Shown: positions 34,459 through 43,567 of the stretch, one piece after another
Layout of the letters: each line of letters begins with the position of its first letter
Numbering within the stretch: the stretch's first letter is position 1
Origin: Desulfurella acetivorans A63
GTDB lineage: Bacteria > Campylobacterota_A > Desulfurellia > Desulfurellales > Desulfurellaceae
Assembly (NCBI GenBank): GCA_000517565.1
Contig: CP007051.1
Span: 829,039-893,038 of the forward strand
Reading direction: 5' to 3'
Length of the DNA stretch: 64,000 nucleotides
The notes under the pieces: model-generated
Told to the model about the DNA's origin: nothing
The model's input: only the letters and a program-made list of their open reading frames with translations
The model's database searches: none
Translations under genes and position numbers: made by a program

Positions 34459-35630
34459 TGATAAAAAGAAATGTTTTAGAAGCGCTCGAAATAATACTTG
34501 AATGCATCAAGCCCAAACCATCTCAGATGGTTTATTTAAATGAATCATTAGGCAGGGTAATTTATACCGATATAATTGCAAAATCAGATTATCCTTCATC
34601 AAATAAAACAGCTATGGATGGCTATGCTATAGTCTATAAAAACAAAGACAAACCATTAAAAGAAATTTCGGACAATGCCAATTTAGATGAAAATTGTGCC
34701 TTAAGATTAAACACAGGCAATGAAATACCAGAAATCTTCGATTGTGTGGTAGAAGTTGAGCTTATTGAAAAAGATAGAGAATTTATAAAAATCAAAAAAA
34801 ACATTGAACAATACAGAAATTTTGTTTTTGCTGGTTCTGAGATAAAAAAAGGTGAAATTGTACTTAAAAAAGGCGAGCTTATAAATGAACAAAAAAGAGC
34901 CCTAATCGCTTATCTTGGAGAAGTTTTGGTTGAAGTTTACCAAAAACCTATTGTTGGAATAATCACAACAGGCGATGAAGTTGTTTTTCCAGGTTTTAAC
35001 ATAAACAATGGGTCTGTTTACAATACGAATTATTTTTATCTTGAAGGTTTTGTAAAAAGACTAAATGCTGAATGCATTTATTTTGGCCATGTGAAAGATA
35101 ACCTAGATGATTTGATTAAAATTTATGAGTATGCAATTTCACGCTGTGATGTGCTTGTTAGCACAGGCGGTTCATCAAAAGGCACAAAAGATTTTACAAA
35201 AAAAGTTTTTCAAGATTTAGGAGTAGATATAAAATTTGATGAAACTACTGTAAAACCTGGCAAACCTTTGATATTTGGCCAATTAAAAGATAAATTAATA
35301 TTTGGTATGCCAGGATGGCCTTCATCGCTAGTGGTAAATACTCAGGTTTTTTTAAAACCAGCTCTAAAAAAAATATCAGGCTACATAAACTATCAAAACA
35401 AACTATATCTTGCTAAAACAACAAAACCTATGCATTCAAGGATTGGAAAAGACTACTTCAATAGAGCAATTTATACGTATAGCGATGATGGTCTAATTGT
35501 AGAGCCACTTGAAAATCAGGAGACAAGTAATTTTTTTTCGATGGCAAAAGCTAATTGCCTAGTATGGCTAGATTCAAATATCGGGGATGTTGCAAAAGGA
35601 TCACTTTTGCCAATTATAATGATTGACTAA
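34458..35630 (+). CDS. moeA: Molybdopterin molybdenumtransferase MoeA
   Basis: A 390-residue enzyme that inserts molybdate (or tungstate) into adenylated molybdopterin. It contains SDYPSSNKTAMDGYAIVY, the MoCF-fold IGIITTGDEVVFPG, VLVSTGGSSKGTKDFTKKV and the LIFGMPGWPSSLVVNTQVFLKP segment. Length is normal. The ATG overlaps the stop of the preceding gene by one base, so the two are coupled. Confidence 0.93.
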   Translation: MIKRNVLEALEIILECIKPKPSQMVYLNESLGRVIYTDIIAKSDYPSSNKTAMDGYAIVYKNKDKPLKEISDNANLDENCALRLNTGNEIPEIFDCVVEVELIEKDREFIKIKKNIEQYRNFVFAGSEIKKGEIVLKKGELINEQKRALIAYLGEVLVEVYQKPIVGIITTGDEVVFPGFNINNGSVYNTNYFYLEGFVKRLNAECIYFGHVKDNLDDLIKIYEYAISRCDVLVSTGGSSKGTKDFTKKVFQDLGVDIKFDETTVKPGKPLIFGQLKDKLIFGMPGWPSSLVVNTQVFLKPALKKISGYINYQNKLYLAKTTKPMHSRIGKDYFNRAIYTYSDDGLIVEPLENQETSNFFSMAKANCLVWLDSNIGDVAKGSLLPIIMID

Positions 35631-35633
35631 AAA

Positions 35634-35939
35634 TTATTTTATCAGGTTAAAATCTAAATTAGATCCCGGCATTGTAGAGCTTATTTTTATATCACTTTTT
35701 GCTTCTAAATACTTATTTTTTATATCGTCTGGGACGTCTTTGAATTCATATACAATCTTATCCAATGGAATTTTACCACCAATTTTATCTTCAAATGGAA
35801 AACCATAAGGCAATATAGCAAGTTGAATACCACCAGAAGATGGAATTACCTGAATTAATGCAACATCTTCTAAATAGTCTGAAACTTTTGTGCCAATTAC
35901 TGTCTCACCCGTAACAATTTTTACAATTTTAATTTCCAT
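35634..35939 (-). CDS. Small conserved-looking protein, Sm-like fold candidate
   Basis: A 101-residue soluble protein I cannot name. The start EIKIVKIVTGETVIGTKVSDYLEDVALIQVIPSSGGIQLAILPYGFPF has the strand-rich layout (conserved VTGE...IG, then a short beta strand series) of small Sm-like proteins seen in phage and bacterial genomes. AGGAGG lies before the ATG, so translation is likely. It is convergent with moeA, 3 bases apart, and has no operon neighbour. Function unknown. Confidence 0.6.
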   Translation of the reverse strand: MEIKIVKIVTGETVIGTKVSDYLEDVALIQVIPSSGGIQLAILPYGFPFEDKIGGKIPLDKIVYEFKDVPDDIKNKYLEAKSDIKISSTMPGSNLDFNLIK

Positions 35940-36008
35940 AATTTCCTCCTGATTTCAAGATTATACAATATTGAAACTTTGTCAATAACAAAATGAATAT
36001 TTTTAATG

Positions 36009-36038
36009 TTGACAAAACTATTTGCTATAGTCTACAAT
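36009..36038 (+). promoter_or_regulatory. Promoter of the SurA-like gene
   Basis: TTGACA (36009-36014), 18-base spacer, TACAAT (36033-36038), then AAGGAG before the ATG at 36074. The two following genes probably share it. Confidence 0.6.
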
Positions 36039-36073
36039 AGGCATAGAAAAAATTGATTTTTTAAGGAGTGTGT

Positions 36074-36616
36074 ATGAAGTTTTTGGCAAGTTTATTTATG
36101 GTAATGGTTTTTTTGACGACTACTGCTTTTGCCCAGACTCAGGATAAAGTTTTAGCCACTGTAAACGGGTACGAAATTACACAATCGGCTGTGGATAATA
36201 TTATGAAATCTCTTCCTGCTGGTGTTGTTAATGATAAAAACAAAGAACAAGTAAAAGAAAATGTGCTTAATTCACTTATTAGTGAAAGAGTATTATTGGA
36301 TGAAGCAAAGAAACTTAATTTAGAAAAAGACCCTGTAGTTGCCCAAGAAATTAAAGCTCAAACAGACAATATTTTGATCAATGCGCTTTTTCAGAAGAAA
36401 TTTGGAAATCAAAATTTTACACCCACTGACAAAGAAATAACTGACTTTTATAACCAAAATAAATCAAGATTAAAAGACTCTAAAGGACAACTGCTACCTT
36501 TAAGTAAGGTAAAACCTGAGATTGCTCAATATTTAACAAATATGAAAAAGAAACAAGCACTGGATCAATATATTGAAGAATTAAAAAAACAGGACAATAT
36601 AAAAATTAACAAATAA
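36074..36616 (+). CDS. SurA/PpiC-type N-terminal domain periplasmic protein
   Basis: A 180-residue exported protein (signal MKFLASLFMVMVFLTTTAFAQ). The body DKVLATVNGYEITQSAVDNIMKSLP..., VLNSLISERVLLDEAKKLNLEKDPVVAQEIKAQ is the SurA-type chaperone domain with the helical NLISERVL core. No parvulin catalytic domain is visible, though the C-terminus repeats the IAQYLTNMKKKQALDQYIEELKK closing helix of the family. It probably helps fold or deliver outer-membrane proteins. AAGGAG precedes the ATG at 36074. A GH18 lipoprotein gene follows after two bases. Confidence 0.75.
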   Translation: MKFLASLFMVMVFLTTTAFAQTQDKVLATVNGYEITQSAVDNIMKSLPAGVVNDKNKEQVKENVLNSLISERVLLDEAKKLNLEKDPVVAQEIKAQTDNILINALFQKKFGNQNFTPTDKEITDFYNQNKSRLKDSKGQLLPLSKVKPEIAQYLTNMKKKQALDQYIEELKKQDNIKINK

Positions 36617-36618
36617 CA

Positions 36619-37728
36619 ATGAAATTTTTAACGCTTATTATAGCGTTAGTTATGTTAGCTGGCTGCAGCTATACACCAAATATTTCTAAAATTGTAGAGC
36701 AGCAGCCAGTAATTGAGCAAAAAACAACTAAAGTTTCTACATTTTTGATTGCTGGTTTTTACCCATTTTGGGAGCAGAAAAAATTTCCACCACAAATTGC
36801 AATTAACGATAATATTAATTTGTTATATCATGCATTTGTTTGGCCCGATGAAAAAGGCAATCTTATTGTGCCTAAAAATTTTGATAATAGTGAAATTATA
36901 AATATAGCTCAAAATAAAAATATTAAAGTTTTATTATCAGTTGGTGGTGGTAATACCTCAAAGTCATTTTCTGTTGTTTTAAACAATAAGGATTTATTTT
37001 ATAAGTTTGCTTATCAATTAATAAATTTTGTTGTTAAAAATAATTATGATGGTGTTGATATTGATTGGGAGTTTCCAAAGAACATTAATGATGAATATAA
37101 TTTAAATAAATTTGTTGAGTTTTTAAGACAAAATCTAGGTGATAACTATACAATAAGTATAGATCTGCCTTTTGCCAATTACAGTGGTAGGTATTTTGAC
37201 ATAGATTTTTTGAAAAATTTTGTTAATTATTTTGTAGTTATGACTTATGATTATTCAGGCGCATGGAGTAGCATTAGTGGATACAATGCACCGCTTACAC
37301 CAGGCTTTTGTAATTCACACAGCATACAAAAAAGTATTGAATATTGGCTTGCAAGGGGTGTTAAATCTAAATCCATATTACTTGGCATACCATTTTATGG
37401 AAGAGCTTTTAATTCTGATGAGCCTTGTCAGGAATTTAACCAGTCTTTTGCTGCTACTTATAGAAATATTCTATCGCTCTTAAAAAGCGATGATTATCAG
37501 TATTTTTGGGATTTTATGACAAAAACACCATATCTTATAAATAAGAAAAATAGGATTTATTATAGTTTTGATGATCCTTCGTCTATTAATGCCAAGATTC
37601 GTTATGCTTTTGATATGAATCTGGGTGGCGTTGCTATTTGGGAGATAACTCAAGATATAGTAAATAATCACCATACTTTACTGCCAGATATAGCTCAAAC
37701 AGTAAAAAATAATGAATTATTAAATTAA
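36619..37728 (+). CDS. GH18-family glycosidase lipoprotein
   Basis: A 369-residue lipoprotein with signal MKFLTLIIALVMLAGCSY (lipobox LAGC, lipidated C16). The catalytic domain is glycoside hydrolase family 18: beta-strand LLSVGGG and the catalytic motif DGVDIDWE (144-151) with E151 as acid, then MTYDYSG and LGIPFYGRAF. GH18 enzymes cleave beta-1,4 GlcNAc polymers such as chitin or act on cell-wall glycans. The gene follows a SurA-like gene by 2 bases. A cell-envelope remodelling role is my inference; the substrate is unknown. Confidence 0.88.
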   Translation: MKFLTLIIALVMLAGCSYTPNISKIVEQQPVIEQKTTKVSTFLIAGFYPFWEQKKFPPQIAINDNINLLYHAFVWPDEKGNLIVPKNFDNSEIINIAQNKNIKVLLSVGGGNTSKSFSVVLNNKDLFYKFAYQLINFVVKNNYDGVDIDWEFPKNINDEYNLNKFVEFLRQNLGDNYTISIDLPFANYSGRYFDIDFLKNFVNYFVVMTYDYSGAWSSISGYNAPLTPGFCNSHSIQKSIEYWLARGVKSKSILLGIPFYGRAFNSDEPCQEFNQSFAATYRNILSLLKSDDYQYFWDFMTKTPYLINKKNRIYYSFDDPSSINAKIRYAFDMNLGGVAIWEITQDIVNNHHTLLPDIAQTVKNNELLN

Positions 37729-37742
37729 GAACAGATTTTGCT
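37727..37742 (+). promoter_or_regulatory. Weak sigma-54-like element before flgF
   Basis: AAGAACAGATTTTGCT matches the sigma-54 consensus at the -12 (TTGCT) and partly at -24, with the correct 10-base gap between G and GC. The first G of the -24 GG is replaced by A. The start would fall just ahead of AGGAGG and the GTG of flgF. Given one missing key base, this is a candidate only. Confidence 0.3.
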
Positions 37743-37768
37743 ATATCATAATGGGTAGGAGGTATGAC

Positions 37769-38557
37769 GTGTTAAGTGGTATTTATACATCTGCAAGCGC
37801 AATGATTATAGCAGCACAAAGGGTAAATAATATTTCAAACAACATTGCAAATGCAAATACAATTGGTTTTAAAAGTGAAGGTATAAATCAAAAAAGCTGG
37901 TCAGAAGTTAATGGTTATGCAAATGCTAATCTTCCAATACCACCGAACACTAAACTTGCTGCCAATTTTATAAATGAAACGGTGAATTCTGTTGTTCATA
38001 TGGATAAAGATTATATAAATTTTTCTCAAGGTTCATTGGAGCAAACAGGAAATAAACTGGATTTTGCTATTGAAGGCAAAGGTTTTTTTGCTGTTTTAAC
38101 ACCAAACGGCATACAATACACAAGGGATGGTCAATTTGGTATAAACAATCAAGGAATATTGGTTCAAAGAGGTACAAATTATCCAGTTCTTGGTGATAAT
38201 TATTTTAAAAATGGAAAATTTATCAAAGTCAGTTCTCAAACAACTTTTTCTCAAACTGGGGCTGTGTTAGAAAATGGTGCCCAAGTAGATACAATTGCAA
38301 TAAGAGATTTCAACAATTATGCAAATTTAAGAAAGGTTGGAGATAATTGTTTTGTTCCAGTTAATAATATGCAACCACAGTTAACAGCGAGCTTTACTTT
38401 AAAAGAGGGTTATTTAGAACAATCAAACGTTAATATTGTAAAAGAAATGGTTGAACTTATACAAAACCAGCGCTCATATGATAGTTATCAGAAAGTTATA
38501 TCAACATTTGCAAATCAATTGGTACCAAATACAATTGCATTAGGTAATCTAGCATAA
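37769..38557 (+). CDS. flgF: Flagellar proximal-rod protein FlgF
   Basis: A 262-residue rod protein. It starts LSGIYTSASAMIIAAQRVNNISNNIANANTIGFKSE, the shared rod N-terminus, and ends VKEMVELIQNQRSYDSYQKVISTFA. Assignment to FlgF rests on gene order before FlgG and the N-terminal MLSGIYTSAS form. I chose the GTG at 37769 because AGGAGG lies 6 bases ahead; an ATG at 37751 is upstream of that site. Confidence 0.85.
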   Translation: MLSGIYTSASAMIIAAQRVNNISNNIANANTIGFKSEGINQKSWSEVNGYANANLPIPPNTKLAANFINETVNSVVHMDKDYINFSQGSLEQTGNKLDFAIEGKGFFAVLTPNGIQYTRDGQFGINNQGILVQRGTNYPVLGDNYFKNGKFIKVSSQTTFSQTGAVLENGAQVDTIAIRDFNNYANLRKVGDNCFVPVNNMQPQLTASFTLKEGYLEQSNVNIVKEMVELIQNQRSYDSYQKVISTFANQLVPNTIALGNLA

Positions 38558-38575
38558 AAAAGGAGGAAGTAAAAA

Positions 38576-39364
38576 ATGATTAGGGCTTTGTGGACAGCAG
38601 CCACAGGCATGCAAGGCCAGCAAACAAATATAGACGTAATAGCAAATAACTTGGCAAACGTAAATACAGTAGGATTTAAACGTTCCAGAGCAGACTTTGA
38701 AGATTTAATATACCAAACGCAAAAAGAAGCAGGTGTAAACACTACATCCAACACTGTAGAACCAACAGGTATTCAAATTGGTTTAGGTTCGCAACTTGCA
38801 GATGTGTCAAAAAATTTCATGCAAGGAAGTCTTCAAGAAACTGGAAATCCACTTGATCTAGCTATACAAGGTAGTGGTTTTTTTCAAATAACAATGCCAG
38901 ATGGTACAATAGCATATACTCGAGCTGGAGATTTTAAATTGGACAATAATGGAAGAATTGTTACTCCAGATGGTTACCCCTTATCGCCTGAGATTACTAT
39001 TCCACAGGATACAACTTCAATAAGTGTGGGAAATGATGGCACTATATCTGTGTTGGAAGCTGGTCAAACAACGCCCACGCAGCTTGGTCAAATTCAGTTA
39101 GCTTTTTTTGCAAATCCAGCAGGTCTTAAAGCTATTGGTCAAAATCTATTTCAACAAACAGTATCATCAGGTACACCTACGCTTGGTACACCTGGTATAA
39201 ATGGTCTTGGCACTATTAACCAAGGTTATCTTGAAATGTCAAACGTTAGTGTTGTTCAAGAAATGGTTGATATGATTGCAGCGCAAAGAGCATATGAGAC
39301 AAATGCAAAAGTTATACAAACATCTGATCAAATGTTGCAAACTGCCAATAATCTCAAGCAGTAG
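38576..39364 (+). CDS. flgG: Flagellar distal-rod protein FlgG
   Basis: A 262-residue distal rod subunit. It begins [47 protein letters not shown], an almost textbook FlgG N-terminus, and ends [39 protein letters not shown]. Length is exactly the family norm. AGGAGG lies before the ATG, 18 bases after flgF. flgA starts inside its 3' end. Confidence 0.96.
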   Translation: MIRALWTAATGMQGQQTNIDVIANNLANVNTVGFKRSRADFEDLIYQTQKEAGVNTTSNTVEPTGIQIGLGSQLADVSKNFMQGSLQETGNPLDLAIQGSGFFQITMPDGTIAYTRAGDFKLDNNGRIVTPDGYPLSPEITIPQDTTSISVGNDGTISVLEAGQTTPTQLGQIQLAFFANPAGLKAIGQNLFQQTVSSGTPTLGTPGINGLGTINQGYLEMSNVSVVQEMVDMIAAQRAYETNAKVIQTSDQMLQTANNLKQ

Positions 39365-40220
39365 CTTACTATTAGTAATATTTATTTTAATATATGTTGT
39401 TGCACAGGCTTGTGATATCGATTTAATAAAAAATGTTGAAGTTAACTCAGATAGGATTTTTATATCTAATATAGCTTCAAAATATCCCAAAAATATAGAA
39501 AAAATGCCAGTTTCTTTAGCTCCTATGCCAAATGAAACTACAAAAATTGATGCCAATTATTTAAAAAGTGTATTAAATAGCAACAATATGCATTATAGTG
39601 TATGTGGAGAATATTCTATAGTAAAGAGAAAGGCATTTTTAATCACAGCTGATACCATATATAGATTAATGGGCGAAAAAGATTTAATTATACAAACAAA
39701 ATTACCAATAGCTTTGCCTTACAATCATTATACTTTAAGTATTAGCGGTATAAAAAATTATGGCGAATATAGTTGGATCCAATTAACAGTTATGCTTAAT
39801 AATCAAGTTTATAGAAATTTTTTTATACAATATTTAAAAAAAATTAATTCTTTGGTACCCATAGCCAGTCAGGATATAAGAAGCTATCAGGTAATATCTA
39901 AAGACGATATAGAATACAAAAAGGTAGATTATGTGCCCTCTTATGTAATTACGAGTAAAGACTCAATTATTGGTGCAAAAGCGCTAGGGAACATAAAGCA
40001 AGGTAGTTACTTTACTTTTTATAATACCCAAAGACAAATGTTAGTTAATTATGGCGATATTGTAAGTGCTGTATATGATAAAGATGGTATTGATATACAA
40101 ACAAGCGCAAAAGCTTTGCAAATGGGTTATAAAGGTGATATAATAAAAATAGAATTTCATTCAAAAAGAATTGGCAATGCTAAGGTAATTGGTTTAAAAA
40201 AAGTTGAAATAATTCAATGA
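39303..40220 (+). CDS. flgA: Flagellar P-ring assembly chaperone FlgA-like
   Basis: A periplasmic protein of about 305 residues with an N-terminal hydrophobic segment ([22 protein letters not shown]) as export signal. The C-terminal SAF-type part ([24 protein letters not shown]..., [50 protein letters not shown]) fits FlgA, which folds the P-ring. It is longer than the usual 220 residues. The frame opens inside flgG; I used the ATG at 39303, but the true start could be at 39276 or 39294, so the N-terminus is uncertain. The stop overlaps ubiX by four bases. Confidence 0.82.
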   Translation: MQKLYKHLIKCCKLPIISSSSLLLVIFILIYVVAQACDIDLIKNVEVNSDRIFISNIASKYPKNIEKMPVSLAPMPNETTKIDANYLKSVLNSNNMHYSVCGEYSIVKRKAFLITADTIYRLMGEKDLIIQTKLPIALPYNHYTLSISGIKNYGEYSWIQLTVMLNNQVYRNFFIQYLKKINSLVPIASQDIRSYQVISKDDIEYKKVDYVPSYVITSKDSIIGAKALGNIKQGSYFTFYNTQRQMLVNYGDIVSAVYDKDGIDIQTSAKALQMGYKGDIIKIEFHSKRIGNAKVIGLKKVEIIQ

Positions 40221-40774
40221 AAATTGTTGTAGGTATAAGCGGCGCAAGTGGTATTATATACGCAAGAAAATTGCTCGAATATTTAAGCTATACCAATAAA
40301 TACAAAATTTATGCTGTAGCATCAAAAGAGGCAATCAATATTGCAAAAAAAGAGGCAAATATTGATTTAATAGATTTTTTTAAATTTTTAAACATAGAGT
40401 ACTTTGATAACGATAATTTTTATTCTCCTATTGCCAGTGGTTCTTTTTTGGTTGATAAAACTATAGTTATACCATGTTCTGTTAAAACTCTAGCAAGCAT
40501 TGCTTGCGGATTTTCTTATAATTTGATAACTAGAGTATGTGATATAGCAATAAAAGAAAGGCGAACTCTTACAATTTGTCCGAGGGAAATGCCTTTTTCT
40601 TCAATACATCTTGAAAATATGCTGAAGTTGGCAAAAATTGGTGTAAATATTGCTGTGCCTACTCCAGCTTTTTATGGTGACCCCAAAACAATAGATGACT
40701 TAGTCAATTTTGTTGTTGGTAAAGTATTAGATGTTACAGGTATTGAAAACGATATATATAAACGATGGAAATAA
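40217..40774 (+). CDS. ubiX: Flavin prenyltransferase UbiX
   Basis: A 185-residue flavoprotein making prenylated FMN, the cofactor of UbiD-type decarboxylases. It opens [22 protein letters not shown], and has IPCSVKTLASIACGFSYNLITRVCDIAIKERRTLTICPREMPFSSIHLENMLKLAKIGVNIAVPTPAFY, typical of the family. In organisms with the futalosine route it probably serves a naphthoate decarboxylase. It overlaps flgA at the start and ubiB at the end, so it belongs to a flagellar-quinone operon. Confidence 0.92.
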   Translation: MKIVVGISGASGIIYARKLLEYLSYTNKYKIYAVASKEAINIAKKEANIDLIDFFKFLNIEYFDNDNFYSPIASGSFLVDKTIVIPCSVKTLASIACGFSYNLITRVCDIAIKERRTLTICPREMPFSSIHLENMLKLAKIGVNIAVPTPAFYGDPKTIDDLVNFVVGKVLDVTGIENDIYKRWK

Positions 40775-42387
40775 GAAGAACCTTTGGAAACATAAAACGA
40801 TTTCGTGAAATATCATTTATACTTGCTAAATATGGCTTTGGTTTTGTTACAAAAAATATAAAGTTTCGAAAAACTAAAACCTCTACAACTCCAGAGCAGT
40901 TTAGAAAATTACTCGAAGAATTAGGGCCTACTTTTGTAAAATTTGGTCAGCTTTTATCCACTCAAGAAAATATTTTGCCATATGAATTTATAGAAGAATT
41001 AAAGAAACTTCAAGATGATGTTACACCTTTTGAATTTAGCAAAGTTAAGGCAATTATAGAAACAGAATTTAAAAAACCTTTGAATGAAATTTTTTCATAT
41101 TTTAACGAAAATGTTGAAGCAAGCGCTTCACTTGGCCAGGTACACAAAGCAATTCTTGTTGATGGGCAAACTGTTGCCATTAAAGTAAAAAGACCAAATA
41201 TAGAAAAAATTATACAATCTGATATAGAACTTCTAAAACAGATTGGTGATTATTTAAATTCAAAATTAAAATTATACTTTAATTTTGAAATTAAGCCTTT
41301 TATATTGGAGTTTGAAGAAACAATCAAAAAAGAGCTTGATTATGAGATCGAAGCTCAATACATGCAAACATTTAAAGAAAATTTGGCCCAATTTAAGAAT
41401 GTTTATGTACCAAAGGTATTTTGGGAATACACCTCACGCAATGTGCTTACAATGGAGTTTATAGATGGCTTTAAGGCTACAAATATAGAAAATATTAGAC
41501 AAGCAGGATTTGATACCCAAAAACTTGCTATTGAAGGCGCTAAGGTTTTTTGGACACAGATTTTTGATATTGGTCTATTCCATGCAGATCCACACCCGGG
41601 AAATATCATAATAATGCATGATGGAAAAATCTGTTACTTAGATTATGGAATGGTCGGTAGGGTTACAGAAGATGATAAATTAAATTTGGTAGAAATGATA
41701 CTGGGATTTATACAAAAAGATGCTGATAAAATTTTGATATCTGTTTCAAATTTTACATTAAACCCAAATATCCTAAACAATGCTTACCTTAAATCAGATA
41801 TTGTAGAACTAATAGACATATATCATTCTCTACCATTAAAAAGAATTGATATATCAAAGGTTTTGAGAGATTTATTTAGAATATTAAAAAAATATAATAT
41901 TATAATAAGCAAAAACTCACTTAGACTTTTAAGGGCCATCATTATAGCAGACGGAGTTGGAAGACAATTTTATCCAGATTTTAACTTTACAGAAATAGCA
42001 AAACCTTATTTTGAAAGTTTTGCAAAGAAACTTTACTCACCTTTTAGAATTCTAAAAAAAATTCTACAACCTAATGCTACTTATGCGATAATAGCGAATA
42101 AAATTCCTTTTTTATTCAAAAAAGCTGAAGATGTTTTGGAAAGCGGTCAAGTAAAAATTGAAATTCAAATTAACGAACTTGATAAACTTATAAATACAAT
42201 CCGTCTTGTAGCTAGGCAGATAGGTATTAGTTTGATAATTAGTTCCATTATACTTGGTACATCGATTTTAATAAAAGATCATTTAGGTAAAACTGTTTTT
42301 GGGCTCCCAATCAAATTAGTAATATCAGTAATTATTATAATAATTTTAGGGATAGGTATTTATAAAGCAGAAAAAGAACTCAAATAA
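40765..42387 (+). CDS. ubiB: UbiB/AarF-family atypical kinase
   Basis: A 540-residue ABC1/UbiB-family protein. It has the KxGQ-type segment PTFVKFGQLLSTQENILPYEFIEELKKLQD, the ATP-site SASLGQVHKAILVDGQTVAIKVKRP (A-rich loop), the catalytic FHADPHPGNIIIM and LDYGMVGR, and two C-terminal hydrophobic helices that anchor it in the inner membrane. UbiB proteins support ubiquinone or menaquinone synthesis, perhaps by extracting lipophilic intermediates. The gene overlaps ubiX and is convergent with the HD-GYP gene by 8 bases. Confidence 0.9.
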   Translation: MEIRRTFGNIKRFREISFILAKYGFGFVTKNIKFRKTKTSTTPEQFRKLLEELGPTFVKFGQLLSTQENILPYEFIEELKKLQDDVTPFEFSKVKAIIETEFKKPLNEIFSYFNENVEASASLGQVHKAILVDGQTVAIKVKRPNIEKIIQSDIELLKQIGDYLNSKLKLYFNFEIKPFILEFEETIKKELDYEIEAQYMQTFKENLAQFKNVYVPKVFWEYTSRNVLTMEFIDGFKATNIENIRQAGFDTQKLAIEGAKVFWTQIFDIGLFHADPHPGNIIIMHDGKICYLDYGMVGRVTEDDKLNLVEMILGFIQKDADKILISVSNFTLNPNILNNAYLKSDIVELIDIYHSLPLKRIDISKVLRDLFRILKKYNIIISKNSLRLLRAIIIADGVGRQFYPDFNFTEIAKPYFESFAKKLYSPFRILKKILQPNATYAIIANKIPFLFKKAEDVLESGQVKIEIQINELDKLINTIRLVARQIGISLIISSIILGTSILIKDHLGKTVFGLPIKLVISVIIIIILGIGIYKAEKELK

Positions 42388-43561
42388 TTATACCAGCTAT
42401 ATTTATAAGAGGATTTTTAACCAAGTCTATTTCAAGTGGAGTTATTCTCCTTTTTGAAGAATTATATAACAATCTTATTGTAGGACGTGTTAAATTTTCT
42501 TGATTTACTTTTGAAACAACACCTATAAAATTTTTATATTTCCCGTTTAAAATGTACACGGTTGTACCAATAGGATAAATTGGAATAATATCAGAAAACA
42601 CTCTAAATGCTTCAATATTGAGTTGCGTTCCAGCTAATCTTTTCATAATAAAAAAAGCCTGATCTGGAGTATAAGCAGATCTATATGCTCTAGGCGACAC
42701 CAAAGCATCATAGATATTTGCGATGCTAACAATTTCGGCTAAAGGCATAATGTATCCTTCTTCTGTTGATTTATCTGGAGTTGGCAATAAATTGTTTCCT
42801 TTTAGTCCTCTTGGATAACCCAGACCATCTTGTTGTTCATGATGTTGGTATGCTATATGAGAAGCAATGATTCCAACTTGCGTAATGTCTTTTAATACTA
42901 AATAGCCTATTTGAGGATGTTTTTTTATTAATTCATATTCTTGGCTAGAAAGTTTTCTTGGCTGAGTATATAGACTTTTATTTATTAGAATCCTACCTAT
43001 ATCGTGTAGCAAACAACCTTTTGCTAATTCAATAAGTTTCTTTTTTGTATATAATAGCTTATTTGTAAGCGCAACAGAAAGAATTGTAACATCAAGGCAA
43101 TGCTGGTAAGTAAAACTATCCTGCCTTTTAAGGCTTGATAATCCATTTAAAACTTTTATATCAGCCAACGAATTAACAATATCAAAAGCTATAGATTCTA
43201 TCGACTTAATAAAAGGAGAATCAGCTAACTTTTTTTTAATTTCACCTTTTTCTATTTTTTTTACAATCTCTTTATAATCATCTACATTATCATCTTTCGT
43301 AGGAGTTACTACATCAAAAACTTTTTTGATAGTTTTTATTGCTTTATTTTTTAGCTCATCACTTATTTCATCTTCTATAATAATATCTTTTGTATCATCG
43401 TCTTCGACATATACAAATTGATAACCATATTTATCAAGTATATGAATGTAATGTTCGTCTAACTTTACACCTTTATTTAAAAGAACCTGGCCTTTTTCGT
43501 TTACAATAGCTTTTCCTAAAATGTCATTAGGTTTAAGTGATTTTACTGAAACTAAGTACAT
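42380..43561 (-). CDS. HD-GYP c-di-GMP phosphodiesterase
   Basis: A 393-residue protein with an N-terminal domain of about 130 residues and an HD-GYP domain. The HD pair is H186-D187 in CLLHDIGRILI and the signature HHEQQDGLGYPRG spans about 240-252, then VSIANIYDALVSPRAYRSAYTPDQAF. Both metal and GYP loops are intact, so c-di-GMP hydrolysis is expected. A cyclase is encoded at 9780-11522. It is the last gene of the translation operon. Confidence 0.93.
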   Translation of the reverse strand: MYLVSVKSLKPNDILGKAIVNEKGQVLLNKGVKLDEHYIHILDKYGYQFVYVEDDDTKDIIIEDEISDELKNKAIKTIKKVFDVVTPTKDDNVDDYKEIVKKIEKGEIKKKLADSPFIKSIESIAFDIVNSLADIKVLNGLSSLKRQDSFTYQHCLDVTILSVALTNKLLYTKKKLIELAKGCLLHDIGRILINKSLYTQPRKLSSQEYELIKKHPQIGYLVLKDITQVGIIASHIAYQHHEQQDGLGYPRGLKGNNLLPTPDKSTEEGYIMPLAEIVSIANIYDALVSPRAYRSAYTPDQAFFIMKRLAGTQLNIEAFRVFSDIIPIYPIGTTVYILNGKYKNFIGVVSKVNQENLTRPTIRLLYNSSKRRITPLEIDLVKNPLINIAGIII

Positions 43562-43567
43562 TTAGTA

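Noticed and set aside
39276-39364. Frameshift or fusion between flgG and flgA
   Set aside because: flgG has its normal C-terminus and stop. The overlap is simply the upstream part of the flgA frame, whose exact start is uncertain.
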